64,000 nucleotides of DNA from Mucilaginibacter flavidus (GCF_024055575.1 NZ_JAMXOE010000026.1:1-64000), one strand, 5' to 3'; counted from the stretch's first letter, positions 1-7,498 are shown. Notes: generated by a model not told the origin, from the letters alone. Numbers and translations are program-made.

Positions 1-949
1 GCATCATCCGGTCTTCCATTGCATAGGGTTTGCTCCGGCAGGTTATCTGCCGGATTTTGTTCTTGTAAGCCGCAATGCTTTTACGGTGTACCGAAATCCC
101 CTTTTCACCCCTCTTGTGGTAGAAAGTAAAGCCTAACAACTTACTCAGCCACGGACGTGTTACCGAACTCTTCTCCATATTAACCTTCAACTTTAGTTCC
201 TTTTCTATAAAAGTCCGGATACTTTCCATCACACGTTCGCCTGCTCGTTTGCTTTTGACGTAGATACTAACATCATCGGTATAGCGAACAAACCGGTGAC
301 CTCTTTGCTCCAGTTCCTTGTCCAGCTTATCAAGAATAATATTGGATAGTAGTGGGCTTAGCGGACCTCCCTGGGGTACCCCCTGTTTACTGGGACTTAG
401 AATACCTTCTTCCTGAATCTCTGCGCGCAGGATCTTATGGATGAGTTTTAGTACACGCTTATCCTGTATCTTCCGACTCAATTCATTCATCAGGTAATCA
501 TGGTTAACACGATCGAAGAACTGGGCCAGATCAAGGTCGACTACATGGCTGTAGCCTGCATTAATGTACTCCTTTGCCTTTTGCAGGGCTTGATGTGCAT
601 TCTTTTCTGAACGGAAACCATAGCTGTTTTCCGAAAAGGCGGCATCATACATCTTGTTTAGCTCCTGAGATATGGCCTGTTGGATCAACCTGTCCATATA
701 TGTAGGAATACCTAATTTTCGTTCGCCACCGTTGGCCTTGGGGATCTTTACACGTTTTACAGCCTGCGGCTGATACGTCCCGGTTTCTAGCTTAGTCCTG
801 ACCAATTCCCATTCGGCTTTAAGCTGGCCGGGAAAATTTGCCGCTTCTATGCCATCTACTCCGCCTGCACCCTTGTTTCCCACAACCTGTTTGTAGGCTG
901 ACCGCATGTTTGATTGGCTGATGATCGATTCCAGTAGCTTCTTCTGCAC
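1..949 (-). CDS. ltrA: group II intron reverse transcriptase/maturase (partial, C-terminus outside window)
   Basis: About 316 residues are visible. Reverse transcriptase blocks appear in order: GAGGVDGIEA, KRVKIPKANGGERKLGIPT, SYGFRSEKNAHQAL, HVVDLDLAQFFDRVNHD, KQGVPQGGPLSPLLSNI, then the catalytic motif RFVRYTDDVSIYV, and LLGFTFYHKRG leading into the maturase (X) domain. The protein helps the intron fold and copies it back into DNA. The active-site box is YTDD where most intron enzymes have YADD; both aspartates are kept. The start is chosen as GTG at 949, because the sequence after it (QKKLLESIIS) lines up with the usual N-terminus and no in-frame ATG lies upstream before a stop at 992. A run of nine A precedes the GTG. 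Probably functional as far as seen. Confidence 0.9.
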   Translation of the reverse strand, partial: MQKKLLESIISQSNMRSAYKQVVGNKGAGGVDGIEAANFPGQLKAEWELVRTKLETGTYQPQAVKRVKIPKANGGERKLGIPTYMDRLIQQAISQELNKMYDAAFSENSYGFRSEKNAHQALQKAKEYINAGYSHVVDLDLAQFFDRVNHDYLMNELSRKIQDKRVLKLIHKILRAEIQEEGILSPSKQGVPQGGPLSPLLSNIILDKLDKELEQRGHRFVRYTDDVSIYVKSKRAGERVMESIRTFIEKELKLKVNMEKSSVTRPWLSKLLGFTFYHKRGEKGISVHRKSIAAYKNKIRQITCRSKPYAMEDRMM

Positions 950-1515
950 TTTTTTTTTCTTCTGTTTCCTCGTTTCCTTCCTTCTTTCAAGTCATCGTTC
1001 AGCGCTCCCTGTTACCTTTCTGCTTCCAGCATATCCATATACAGGCGAGTTCTCCATCCGGAGACTTCTGCTTTCTTTACGATGATCCCATTGCCAGAGC
1101 TACTCCTCGGACATTTAATGTTCAGCCCTTCCCCGTTTTTTTTAGGTACTATGGCTTCTGCTGACTTCTGCTAAACAAACTTTGCATCACTGCAGGCTCT
1201 TGCTCCTTCGGGACGCGCTTCTCCCTCCGTCCACCATTTAGCAGATCTCCCCGGGTAAGAACGCAAACTTTCTCTCCATATACCTGTCAGATATACAGCA
1301 CCATGTTTCGGATAGTTTTGGGCTTTGTCTTGTTATGCAGACTCACCCACATGGAACTGCCTCAATCTGCTTCCTGTTCGTCAGGCCAGAGATTTACCGC
1401 CGGCTTCCTTCAGATTCGCAGTCACCCACGACACCCTTGCCTTGAGTTAACGCTTCCCACTATCAAGGCGCGTTCGGGACTCGCACCCTATAGCTTGCGC
1501 CCGTGCCGGGCGCAC
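1..1515 (-). mobile_element. group IIC (bacterial class C) intron, 5' part; 3' end lies outside the window
   Basis: Read on the minus strand, the element opens at 1515 with GTGCGCCCGG, the GUGYG 5' splice-site consensus. It continues with blocks typical of group IIC domain I: TATAGGGTGCGAGTCCC, ACCCGGGGAGATCTG and CAGCAGAAGCCATAGTACC. These match my memory of the Oceanobacillus-type IIC ribozyme. The encoded reverse transcriptase begins at 949. Domains V and VI and the 3' splice site are beyond position 1. The 5' exon ends in a Rho-independent terminator (1519-1551), which is the known insertion preference of class C introns. The class is inferred from sequence motifs; no folding was run. Confidence 0.9.
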
Positions 1516-1518
1516 ATG

Positions 1519-1551
1519 AAAAAAGACCGTCCCCTTTCGGAAACGGCCTTT
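1519..1551 (-). terminator. Rho-independent terminator of the hsp20 gene; intron insertion site
   Basis: On the minus strand AAAGGCCGTTTCC, loop GAAA, GGGGACGGTCTTT forms a 13-bp stem with G:U pairs followed by T6. It lies about 135 nt after the hsp20 stop codon. The group IIC intron starts 4 nt after the T-run. Confidence 0.85.
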
Positions 1552-1685
1552 ATCAAACTAAACCAACTATTATGAAAACACTCTTTTTATTTTAGAATCC
1601 AGCTTGGGGAAGTCTTACTTCGACTTTGCATCCAGTATTCTAATCCTTGTCACCAGTCTTTTCAGACTCCCCTTCTTCCGGATAA

Positions 1686-2126
1686 TTATTTTACAGCTAT
1701 TTCGCGTGACTGAATTTTAGCTTCTTCTTTTTTGGCTACGTTCAGCTTTAATATACCGTCAACATATTCTGCTTCAATTTTTGCAGCATCAGCAGTTTCT
1801 GGTAAAGTGAATGAGCGGGTGAAAGAATTGTAGCTGTATTCGCGTTTGCTGAATTTTTTACCTTCTTCAACGTTTTCAACCTTTTTATCGGCCGATACGC
1901 TTAATACGTTTTTGTCAAGGCTGATTTTAAAATCTTCTTTCTTCAAGCCTGGGGCAGCCAATTCAATTTGGAATTCGTTTTCGGTTTCTGCAATGTTAAC
2001 AGCAGGAACGCGGCTTGACAATTTGTCGCTTAAAAACGAGTCGTTTAAAATTGAATCAAATACGTCGCTAAAAAATGGGTTAACGCCGTGGTTCTTTTGT
2101 CCGTTTGCAAATTTTACTAATGTCAT
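1686..2126 (-). CDS. Hsp20/alpha-crystallin family small heat-shock protein
   Basis: A 146-residue protein of normal length for bacterial small heat-shock proteins, which are ATP-independent holdases that keep unfolding proteins soluble in the cytoplasm. The alpha-crystallin domain covers about residues 40-140, with the consensus stretch IELAAPGLKKEDFKISLD near its start and the ADAAKIEAEYVDGILKLNV block near the end. The C-terminal tail carries the I-x-I type motif REIAVK. AGGAG lies 9 nt before the ATG, an unusually clear ribosome-binding site for this group of bacteria. The gene is monocistronic, diverging from the thioesterase at 2261 and followed by the terminator that carries the group IIC intron. 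Confidence 0.95.
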   Translation of the reverse strand: MTLVKFANGQKNHGVNPFFSDVFDSILNDSFLSDKLSSRVPAVNIAETENEFQIELAAPGLKKEDFKISLDKNVLSVSADKKVENVEEGKKFSKREYSYNSFTRSFTLPETADAAKIEAEYVDGILKLNVAKKEEAKIQSREIAVK

Positions 2127-2165
2127 GATTATATTCTCCTAAGTTTTTCTTTTAATATATTTGCT

Positions 2166-2196
2166 GAAGGTTAATCAACTGTTGTACCAACGCAAA
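2166..2196 (-). promoter_or_regulatory. candidate hsp20 promoter
   Basis: On the minus strand TTTG (2196-2193) is followed after 19 nt by TAACCTTC (2173-2166), similar to the Bacteroidota -33/-7 pattern TTTG-N19-TAnnTTTG with two mismatches in the -7 box. Confidence 0.35.
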
Positions 2197-2260
2197 AAAA
2201 CGAGCACAAGCAGACATTATGTCAGCTAAGTTGCAAAACCTACAGACAAAATGACATTTT

Positions 2261-2707
2261 ATGAGTGAAAAAATATCCGATTATAAGTTTAGAACACCTA
2301 TAGCCCTTCGTTTTTCAGATATCGATGCGGTGGGTCACGTAAACAATGCTATATACCTTACCTATTTTGAAGCAGCCCGTTTTGCCTACTGGAAGGAAAT
2401 TACCGATTGGAATTTACGAAAAGATGGCGTTATTGTCGGCCGATCGGAGGTTAATTACCTGAAGCCAATTACGCTTGAAGATGAAATTTACTGTTACGTT
2501 CGCACTACCCGTATTGGCAACAGCAGTTTTGATATGATGTATTTGCTGGTACGGATAACGCCAAATGGAGAGGAAATTTGCACAACTGGTAAAACGGTTT
2601 GTATAAGTTACGATTACACCCGGAATAAATCCGTCCCGATTCCCGATAGAGAAAGAGAAAAGATGATTGCCCATGATGAGCCGCGTTTAATCACAAACAC
2701 CAACTAA
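2261..2707 (+). CDS. acyl-CoA thioesterase, 4-hydroxybenzoyl-CoA thioesterase (hotdog) family
   Basis: A 148-residue single hotdog domain, the standard size for YbgC/FadM-like acyl-CoA thioesterases, which hydrolyse acyl-CoA to free acid and CoA. The signature RFSDIDAVGHVNNAIYLTYF contains the conserved D-x-x-G-H-V-N-N segment with the catalytic Asp, and the following EAARFAYWKE segment is also typical. No signal peptide is seen, so it is cytosolic. It stands alone between the divergent hsp20 gene and a tiny lipoprotein gene 15 nt downstream. The substrate cannot be read from the sequence. Confidence 0.9.
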   Translation: MSEKISDYKFRTPIALRFSDIDAVGHVNNAIYLTYFEAARFAYWKEITDWNLRKDGVIVGRSEVNYLKPITLEDEIYCYVRTTRIGNSSFDMMYLLVRITPNGEEICTTGKTVCISYDYTRNKSVPIPDREREKMIAHDEPRLITNTN

Positions 2708-2722
2708 TGTTATAATTAACTT

Positions 2723-2815
2723 ATGCGCCGGCTTTTTAGTTTCCTTACAGTTACGGCGTTACTTTTAGCAGCATGTAACCATCACAAGAGAATAAAGCCA
2801 TCCACATCAAATTAA
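2723..2815 (+). CDS. 30-residue putative lipoprotein
   Basis: A small open frame that starts 15 nt after the thioesterase stop and is probably co-transcribed with it. It begins MRRLFSFLTVTALLLAACNH: two arginines, a hydrophobic segment and a LAAC lipobox, that is a complete lipoprotein signal peptide. The mature part after Cys18 is only about 13 residues (CNHHKRIKPSTSN). This resembles the tiny entericidin-like lipoproteins in form, though I recognise no family. No Shine-Dalgarno is seen. It could also be a degraded remnant of a longer lipoprotein. Confidence 0.45.
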   Translation: MRRLFSFLTVTALLLAACNHHKRIKPSTSN

Positions 2816-2880
2816 TTTTAATCACATACAGCTACAGAGCAGCAATCCGCGTAGGGTAAAACTAGTTGGCGGGTTACAAA

Positions 2881-4893
2881 TCAGTGCCGAACCGGGACAA
2901 ATAACGCTGCATCAGCAAGTACTTTTCCCGTAGCATTTTTTCCAGTTGCAATCAACGAGCCTTCTGTCCCTGGCGAAAAGTGATACACGCCTAATTTAAC
3001 CCACTCTCCAGCTGTTTGCCCTTTAATGTTTATTTTATTTGTATCGATATTAACCTCGGCATCCCAGGCGACATTTTTTATTTGGATGTTGATATTTGAC
3101 GAGCCGCCCGCTTGTTTTGAAACATAGAAATACACCACATAGTCGCCTTCTCTTTTTATACCAGGAGAAAACTTGACAAAATCAGTGGGCTTAGCTAAGC
3201 TGTCGCTTCGATAAGCAGATAGGCCGTAATTTCCCCCGGAGTCGTAAATTCTTTTCCAATTCCCGCTAGTTGTTACATGGATGGTGTCGCTGTCATCAAC
3301 CAAGACTTCGGGTGTACTTCCGTCGGCCAAGGGATTTTCTTTTAAAACAGATTGTATTTTCTGCACCGTTACTTGCTGGATGCCTGTGTTATTATCAATA
3401 GCAATGCACGCAGCAACTGACGCTGATTGTGCCAGCATCATAAAAACAGGCTCCATCCGGATAGAGCCATAGGCAATGTGGCTTGCCGACAAACACACCG
3501 GAACCAATAAATTACTACATTCCGTTGCTTTGGGAACAAGGCTGCGATATGATATAGGATAAGGACCAAAGCCGCCAACCTGCACATCACCTTCATTTTT
3601 TACCATGCCATTTACCACAATTCGTTCGGCATTATGCGAGTCCATGGTATAAGCAGCCATACCTATGCCATCGTTTACAACTTCCTTGCCCTGGCAATTC
3701 GCCTGCGTCATCACATATTCGCCAACCATCCGCCTCGCTTCCCGCACATACATTTGACTGGTAAAATGCCCGGTGGTTAAAAATTCATCTTTCGGATAGC
3801 CATACTGCAGCATTTGAGTTCGGATTTTCAAAGGAATACGCGGGTCGTGCCCTACAAAATAAAAAAGGCCCTTTATGTAGTTTTCATGTGCCTTAAAAAT
3901 GGCAGAACGTTCGGTATAACCTGCTTCAGGGTAATTCCAGTTCATACCGATCATGTCCGTTGAGAACGGGCCGTTGTTGTTAATGTCGGTTTTCTCATTC
4001 GGCATTTCGCTTACGGTCATAAAATCACGAATATTCTTAAATGACTTTTTTTCAATTAAACGGACCAACAATTCGTATCGTTCCGACTTGTAATCATCGG
4101 GCATCGTAATGGGGATACGATTTTTGGAATTTTTTGTGAGGCAAACCCGAATATTATAAGTTTGCACCATTTTATTGCCGGCGCCGTCAGGCAGTAACTT
4201 ATTGTTGCTTATGCCCCATAGCAAGCCGCTTGCTGGGTTACCCGGGATTTTATACGGACTGATGCTATCCGGAAACTGGTGTTTTTCCCTAAACTGGCTT
4301 CCGTTATAAGTTTCGTTATACTGCTTATTGTCTTCCCTTCCTACGATATAAGAGACACCTGCTTTCGCCATCAAATCGCCTTCATAGCTGCAATCGATAA
4401 ATTGCTTGCCGTTAATGACTTTATTGGTTGATTTGCTGGGTGCGAGTGCATTTTCCAGTGTAATAGTTCTTATTTTCAGCCCGGCCTTGCCGACACCTGT
4501 AATCCGGTAGCTGAACAACACCTGTACATCAGCCCTTTTTAAATAAGACAAAAATATATTCTCGGCAACATGCGGCTCAAATATCCATTGTTCAAAAGCC
4601 CCGTAATATTCACCTACTTTACGGTAAAAATTAAGTGACAGGCCATTTATGGCATATTTATTTCCGATGTCAGTATAACCTAAGCCCCCCGTTGTCAATC
4701 CGCCTATACACGTGCCGGGTTCAATCAATAAAACTGATTTGCCCATTTGCTTAGCCGTATACGCCGCAATAACACCTGCCGAAGTACCGCCATACACTAC
4801 CACATCGAAACTATGAACTGCGTCCGCAGCAACCAGGTTATCAGCCAGTAACAGCAGTAATAAACTTAGCTTAAATATTCTAAATATCTTCAT
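2881..4893 (-). CDS. secreted FAD-dependent oxidoreductase with C-terminal golvesin/xanthan-lyase-like domain
   Basis: About 670 residues. I start at MKIFRIFKLS (4893) rather than the upstream ATG at 4920, because it gives a clean signal peptide with cleavage near VAA. The FAD-binding Rossmann fold begins VVVYGGTSAGVIAAY and continues with the IGGLTTGGLG block typical of the FAD_oxidored family found next to glycan-degrading genes in Bacteroidota. The last 130 residues form a beta-sandwich-like unit resembling golvesin or xanthan-lyase carbohydrate-binding domains (YVVYFYVSKQAGG). It is probably periplasmic or on the surface, oxidising an unknown, perhaps sugar, substrate. It is the last gene of a minus-strand run after mgtC (gap 7-34 nt). 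Confidence 0.85.
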   Translation of the reverse strand: MKIFRIFKLSLLLLLLADNLVAADAVHSFDVVVYGGTSAGVIAAYTAKQMGKSVLLIEPGTCIGGLTTGGLGYTDIGNKYAINGLSLNFYRKVGEYYGAFEQWIFEPHVAENIFLSYLKRADVQVLFSYRITGVGKAGLKIRTITLENALAPSKSTNKVINGKQFIDCSYEGDLMAKAGVSYIVGREDNKQYNETYNGSQFREKHQFPDSISPYKIPGNPASGLLWGISNNKLLPDGAGNKMVQTYNIRVCLTKNSKNRIPITMPDDYKSERYELLVRLIEKKSFKNIRDFMTVSEMPNEKTDINNNGPFSTDMIGMNWNYPEAGYTERSAIFKAHENYIKGLFYFVGHDPRIPLKIRTQMLQYGYPKDEFLTTGHFTSQMYVREARRMVGEYVMTQANCQGKEVVNDGIGMAAYTMDSHNAERIVVNGMVKNEGDVQVGGFGPYPISYRSLVPKATECSNLLVPVCLSASHIAYGSIRMEPVFMMLAQSASVAACIAIDNNTGIQQVTVQKIQSVLKENPLADGSTPEVLVDDSDTIHVTTSGNWKRIYDSGGNYGLSAYRSDSLAKPTDFVKFSPGIKREGDYVVYFYVSKQAGGSSNINIQIKNVAWDAEVNIDTNKINIKGQTAGEWVKLGVYHFSPGTEGSLIATGKNATGKVLADAALFVPVRH

Positions 4894-4927
4894 TACGTCC
4901 CTGCAGTTAATTTTAAACATCTACTGT

Positions 4928-5560
4928 TTAAAACGACTTCACTTTTTCCATTTGGAGCAGTTTATCATCAAGCTGGTTAATATACTGGCGATGCCCGGTA
5001 ACCAATATGGCTGCCTGCAAGCAGCCGTCTTTTTTTGAGATATGAACACGCCTTGATTTTAGCTTAAGCGTAGTTACTATGCCCTCAATGGTATCAAGAT
5101 TTTCGTATTTAGCGTCGGCAAAAACTATAGTAAAAAGCTTATCGCGGTGAATCTTGTCGATATACCTTTCGAGCAGGTTGAAAAACAATAGCACCATCAA
5201 CGTAATAATAGTACATATCAACGCCAAAGTATAGTTGCCTGAACCGGCAGCCATTCCTATTGCTGCAGATATCCAAATAACCGAGGCTGTAGTTAACCCG
5301 CTAACAGTGAAGCTGTCTTTAAAAATTACACCCGCACCAATAAAACCAATACCGGTAACAATGTTAATGTTAGCACCAACGCCGGCACGCTGCGCTACCA
5401 TTGTATAAATAGCGGAACCAAGACAAATTAATATAATGGTGCGAAAGCCGGCAGTTTTATTTTTATACTGCCGCTCCAAACCCAGCAAACCACCGCAAAT
5501 AACCGCTATGGCTATTTTGATGAGGTCGTGATCAGTTATGTTAAATTCCAATGCCGACAT
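4928..5560 (-). CDS. MgtC/SapB family membrane protein
   Basis: A 210-residue protein with four or five transmembrane helices in the first 140 residues and a small soluble C-terminal domain. The family hallmark GGLLGLERQYKNKTAGFRT occurs at about residues 19-37, followed by GIGFIGAGVIFKDSFTVSG and LTTASVIWISAAIGMA, both strongly conserved. MgtC proteins are inner-membrane proteins linked to growth at low Mg2+, acid and host survival, by restraining ATP synthase in Salmonella. The exact role here is unknown. Its ATG abuts the end of a dispersed repeat (5562-5700), and the FAD oxidoreductase follows closely on the same strand. Confidence 0.9.
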   Translation of the reverse strand: MSALEFNITDHDLIKIAIAVICGGLLGLERQYKNKTAGFRTIILICLGSAIYTMVAQRAGVGANINIVTGIGFIGAGVIFKDSFTVSGLTTASVIWISAAIGMAAGSGNYTLALICTIITLMVLLFFNLLERYIDKIHRDKLFTIVFADAKYENLDTIEGIVTTLKLKSRRVHISKKDGCLQAAILVTGHRQYINQLDDKLLQMEKVKSF

Positions 5561-5561
5561 G

Positions 5562-5700
5562 ACACGATTAAAGGATTAAATTGATTTACAGGATTGTAAT
5601 GTACGATTTTCTAACACGAGTAAAGAGATAAAACGATTAACTTGAAGGATATCGAATTGCAAAATCTTGTGAATCCTGCAAATCTTTAAATCGTGTTAAA
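5562..5700. repeat. inverted pair of the ACACGATT...ACAGGATT dispersed repeat
   Basis: The left arm (5562-5597) reads ACACGATTAAAGGATTAAAT then GATTTACAGGATT. The right arm (about 5664-5700) is its imperfect reverse complement, AATCCTGCAAATCTTTAAAT then CGTGTT. Single-arm copies occur at about 15803-15840 and 47503-47535. The left arm touches the mgtC start codon, and the right arm encodes the last codons and stop of the glcD-like gene. This looks like a non-coding palindromic intergenic element. Confidence 0.7.
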
Positions 5701-7092
5701 GATTTTTCCCGGGTTTAATATACCATTTTTATCAAACACCTGCTTTATGCCCCGCCATAGGGCGAAATGTACTTCTCTGTATTTTATGGGCATAAATTCC
5801 TTTTGTACCAACCCTATCCCGTGTTCGCCGGATAGTGTTCCTCCTAAGGCGACAGTTAATTCAAATATTTCACGAATACCATCCTTCAATTTGGTGTTCC
5901 AGTCTTCATCGCTCATCTTCCCTTTAATGATATTTACGTGTACGTTCCCATCACCTGCATGGCCATAACACACTGATTCAAAACCATATTTATTGCCTGC
6001 TTGTTTTATCCCTTTAATTAGCTGTGGCAAGCTGGCTCGCGGCACAACGCAGTCTTCCTCTTTATAAATAGAGTTTGATTTTACCGATACAGCCATCGTT
6101 CGCCTCATACGCCAGATTTCTTCTTTCTGGGCAGATGTATCGGCAAACAACACTTCCGTACAGCCGAACTCTTCCAGTACATGGTTTATTTTTTCGCAAT
6201 CGGCAAAAATCACATCCTGGTTGGTGCCGTCAACTTCAATCAGTAAAAAGGCTTCAACGCCGTCCTTTAAATCAAACGCCAGGCCGTCATTTTCATTAAC
6301 CCACTCCACTCCTCTTCGCTCCATAAATTCCAACGCCGATGGCACTACCCCTGCCCTAAAGATACCCGACACAGCGGCGCACCCAGCCTCGTTACTACTA
6401 AACGAGGCCAGCAGCAAAGCATCTAAAGTTGGCCGTGGAATAAGCTTTACGACAATTTTGGTAATAATACCCAACGTCCCTTCTGAGCCTATCATCAATT
6501 GGGTAAGATTATAACCCGATGCATATTTTAATGTATTGGCGCCCGTCCAGATAATTTCGCCGGAGGGTAGTACCACCTCAAGGTTTAGAACATATTCGCG
6601 TATAGTACCATATTTAACAACCCGGGGCCCGCCGGAGCCATGCGACACATTGCCGCCTATAAAACAACTGCCCTTACTGGCTGGATCTACAGGGTATAAA
6701 AGACCTTTTTGCGCCACCAAATCCATAAAAACTTCGGTAATTACGCCAGGTTCAACTGTCGCCTGCAGATTTTGCTCGTCAATTTGCAGTACCTTGTTAA
6801 AGCGTTCCATTGAAATTAACAAACCACCCAAAATTGCCAATGCCCCGCCGCTTAAGCCTGTACCTGCCCCGCGTGGGGTAACCGGGATTAAGTTTTCATT
6901 ACACAACTTCATCAATGCCGAAACTTCCCCGGGCGATTTTGGCCGGGCAACAACTTCCGGGTAAAAACGTAAATCCTCGGTTTCGTCGTGGCTGTATTTT
7001 TCAAGTTCGCCATGCCCGGTTATAACATCAGCATCGCCGATAATAGCTTTAATTTCAGCAAGGATCCCTTTGGATATTTTATTGAACGTCAT
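5686..7092 (-). CDS. FAD-linked oxidase, glycolate oxidase (GlcD) / D-lactate dehydrogenase type
   Basis: A 468-residue cytosolic flavoprotein of normal length. The PCMH-type FAD-binding domain spans about residues 40-220 (VTPRGAGTGLSGGALA, GSCFIGGNVSHGSGG, SEGTLGIITK). The FAD-oxidase C-terminal domain follows, with the conserved CYGHAGDGNVHVNI and GTLSGEHGIGLVQKEFM blocks that carry catalytic histidines. These enzymes oxidise D-2-hydroxyacids such as D-lactate or glycolate; which one cannot be told. Its ATG overlaps the folB stop by 4 nt (ATGA), so the two are translationally coupled. Its last codons (FNTI-stop) lie inside a dispersed repeat, suggesting the repeat inserted at the 3' end. 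Confidence 0.9.
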   Translation of the reverse strand: MTFNKISKGILAEIKAIIGDADVITGHGELEKYSHDETEDLRFYPEVVARPKSPGEVSALMKLCNENLIPVTPRGAGTGLSGGALAILGGLLISMERFNKVLQIDEQNLQATVEPGVITEVFMDLVAQKGLLYPVDPASKGSCFIGGNVSHGSGGPRVVKYGTIREYVLNLEVVLPSGEIIWTGANTLKYASGYNLTQLMIGSEGTLGIITKIVVKLIPRPTLDALLLASFSSNEAGCAAVSGIFRAGVVPSALEFMERRGVEWVNENDGLAFDLKDGVEAFLLIEVDGTNQDVIFADCEKINHVLEEFGCTEVLFADTSAQKEEIWRMRRTMAVSVKSNSIYKEEDCVVPRASLPQLIKGIKQAGNKYGFESVCYGHAGDGNVHVNIIKGKMSDEDWNTKLKDGIREIFELTVALGGTLSGEHGIGLVQKEFMPIKYREVHFALWRGIKQVFDKNGILNPGKIFNTI

Positions 7093-7439
7093 ACAGTTAT
7101 AACTATATTTGAATATTCGACTCTGCCTCTCATCGGCGGGTTTAATTTTTTAATAGATACGCGAATAGTATCAGCAAATGAAAATTGTCGCTTTATTTCG
7201 TCTGCAATTGATTGTGCAACAGTTTCGATCAATTTGGTAGTTCTTTTCATTTGCTCCCCGGTGATCGCGTAAACCCGTTCATAATCAACGGTATTGCTTA
7301 TCTTGTCTGCTTTAATATCGCCAGGTGGCGTAAAACTTACATCAACGTCAACAATAAATTTACAGCCAAGTTTTTGTTCTTCGGGATAAAAGCCATGAAA
7401 AGCAAAAAACTCGGCGCCATGCAGGGAAATGGTTATCAT
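7089..7439 (-). CDS. folB: dihydroneopterin aldolase
   Basis: A 116-residue protein, the usual length. It converts 7,8-dihydroneopterin to 6-hydroxymethyl-dihydropterin and glycolaldehyde in folate synthesis. The family start ISLHGAEFFAFHGFYPEEQK contains the substrate-binding Glu (equivalent to the GCYAEE motif), and the C-terminal SIKKLNPPMRG carries the catalytic Lys. It is the first gene of a minus-strand run. A perfect -7 box (TACTTTTG) ends only 5 nt before the ATG, so the message may be leaderless. The 4-nt overlap with the D-2-hydroxyacid oxidase gene has no obvious metabolic reason. Confidence 0.93.
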   Translation of the reverse strand: MITISLHGAEFFAFHGFYPEEQKLGCKFIVDVDVSFTPPGDIKADKISNTVDYERVYAITGEQMKRTTKLIETVAQSIADEIKRQFSFADTIRVSIKKLNPPMRGRVEYSNIVITV

Positions 7440-7443
7440 GTTT

Positions 7444-7451
7444 CAAAAGTA
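7444..7451 (-). promoter_or_regulatory. candidate folB -7 box, leaderless spacing
   Basis: The minus strand reads TACTTTTG, an exact match to TAnnTTTG. The final G lies 5 nt before the A of the folB ATG, so transcription would start at or next to the start codon. No good -33 TTTG is present at the ideal distance. Confidence 0.45.
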
Positions 7452-7462
7452 GCAGATTTTGT

Positions 7463-7498
7463 TGGTTTAAAAGCTGGTTTAAAAGTTGGTTTAATCAA
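7463..7498. repeat. three tandem 12-bp repeats upstream of folB
   Basis: TGGTTTAAAAGC, TGGTTTAAAAGT and TGGTTTAATCAA follow one another without gaps, the third degenerate at its end. They lie 24-59 nt upstream of the folB start, where an operator or curved upstream element could sit. Confidence 0.6.

Noticed and set aside
950..961. Programmed -1 frameshift at the A9 run in the intron protein
   Set aside because: The upstream frame has no start codon or homology, and the protein aligns well from the GTG, so a shift is not needed.
1303..1575. 90-residue open frame on the plus strand
   Set aside because: It runs across the group II intron 5' domain and the hsp20 terminator on the opposite strand. 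The sequence is explained by ribozyme structure and the protein resembles nothing.
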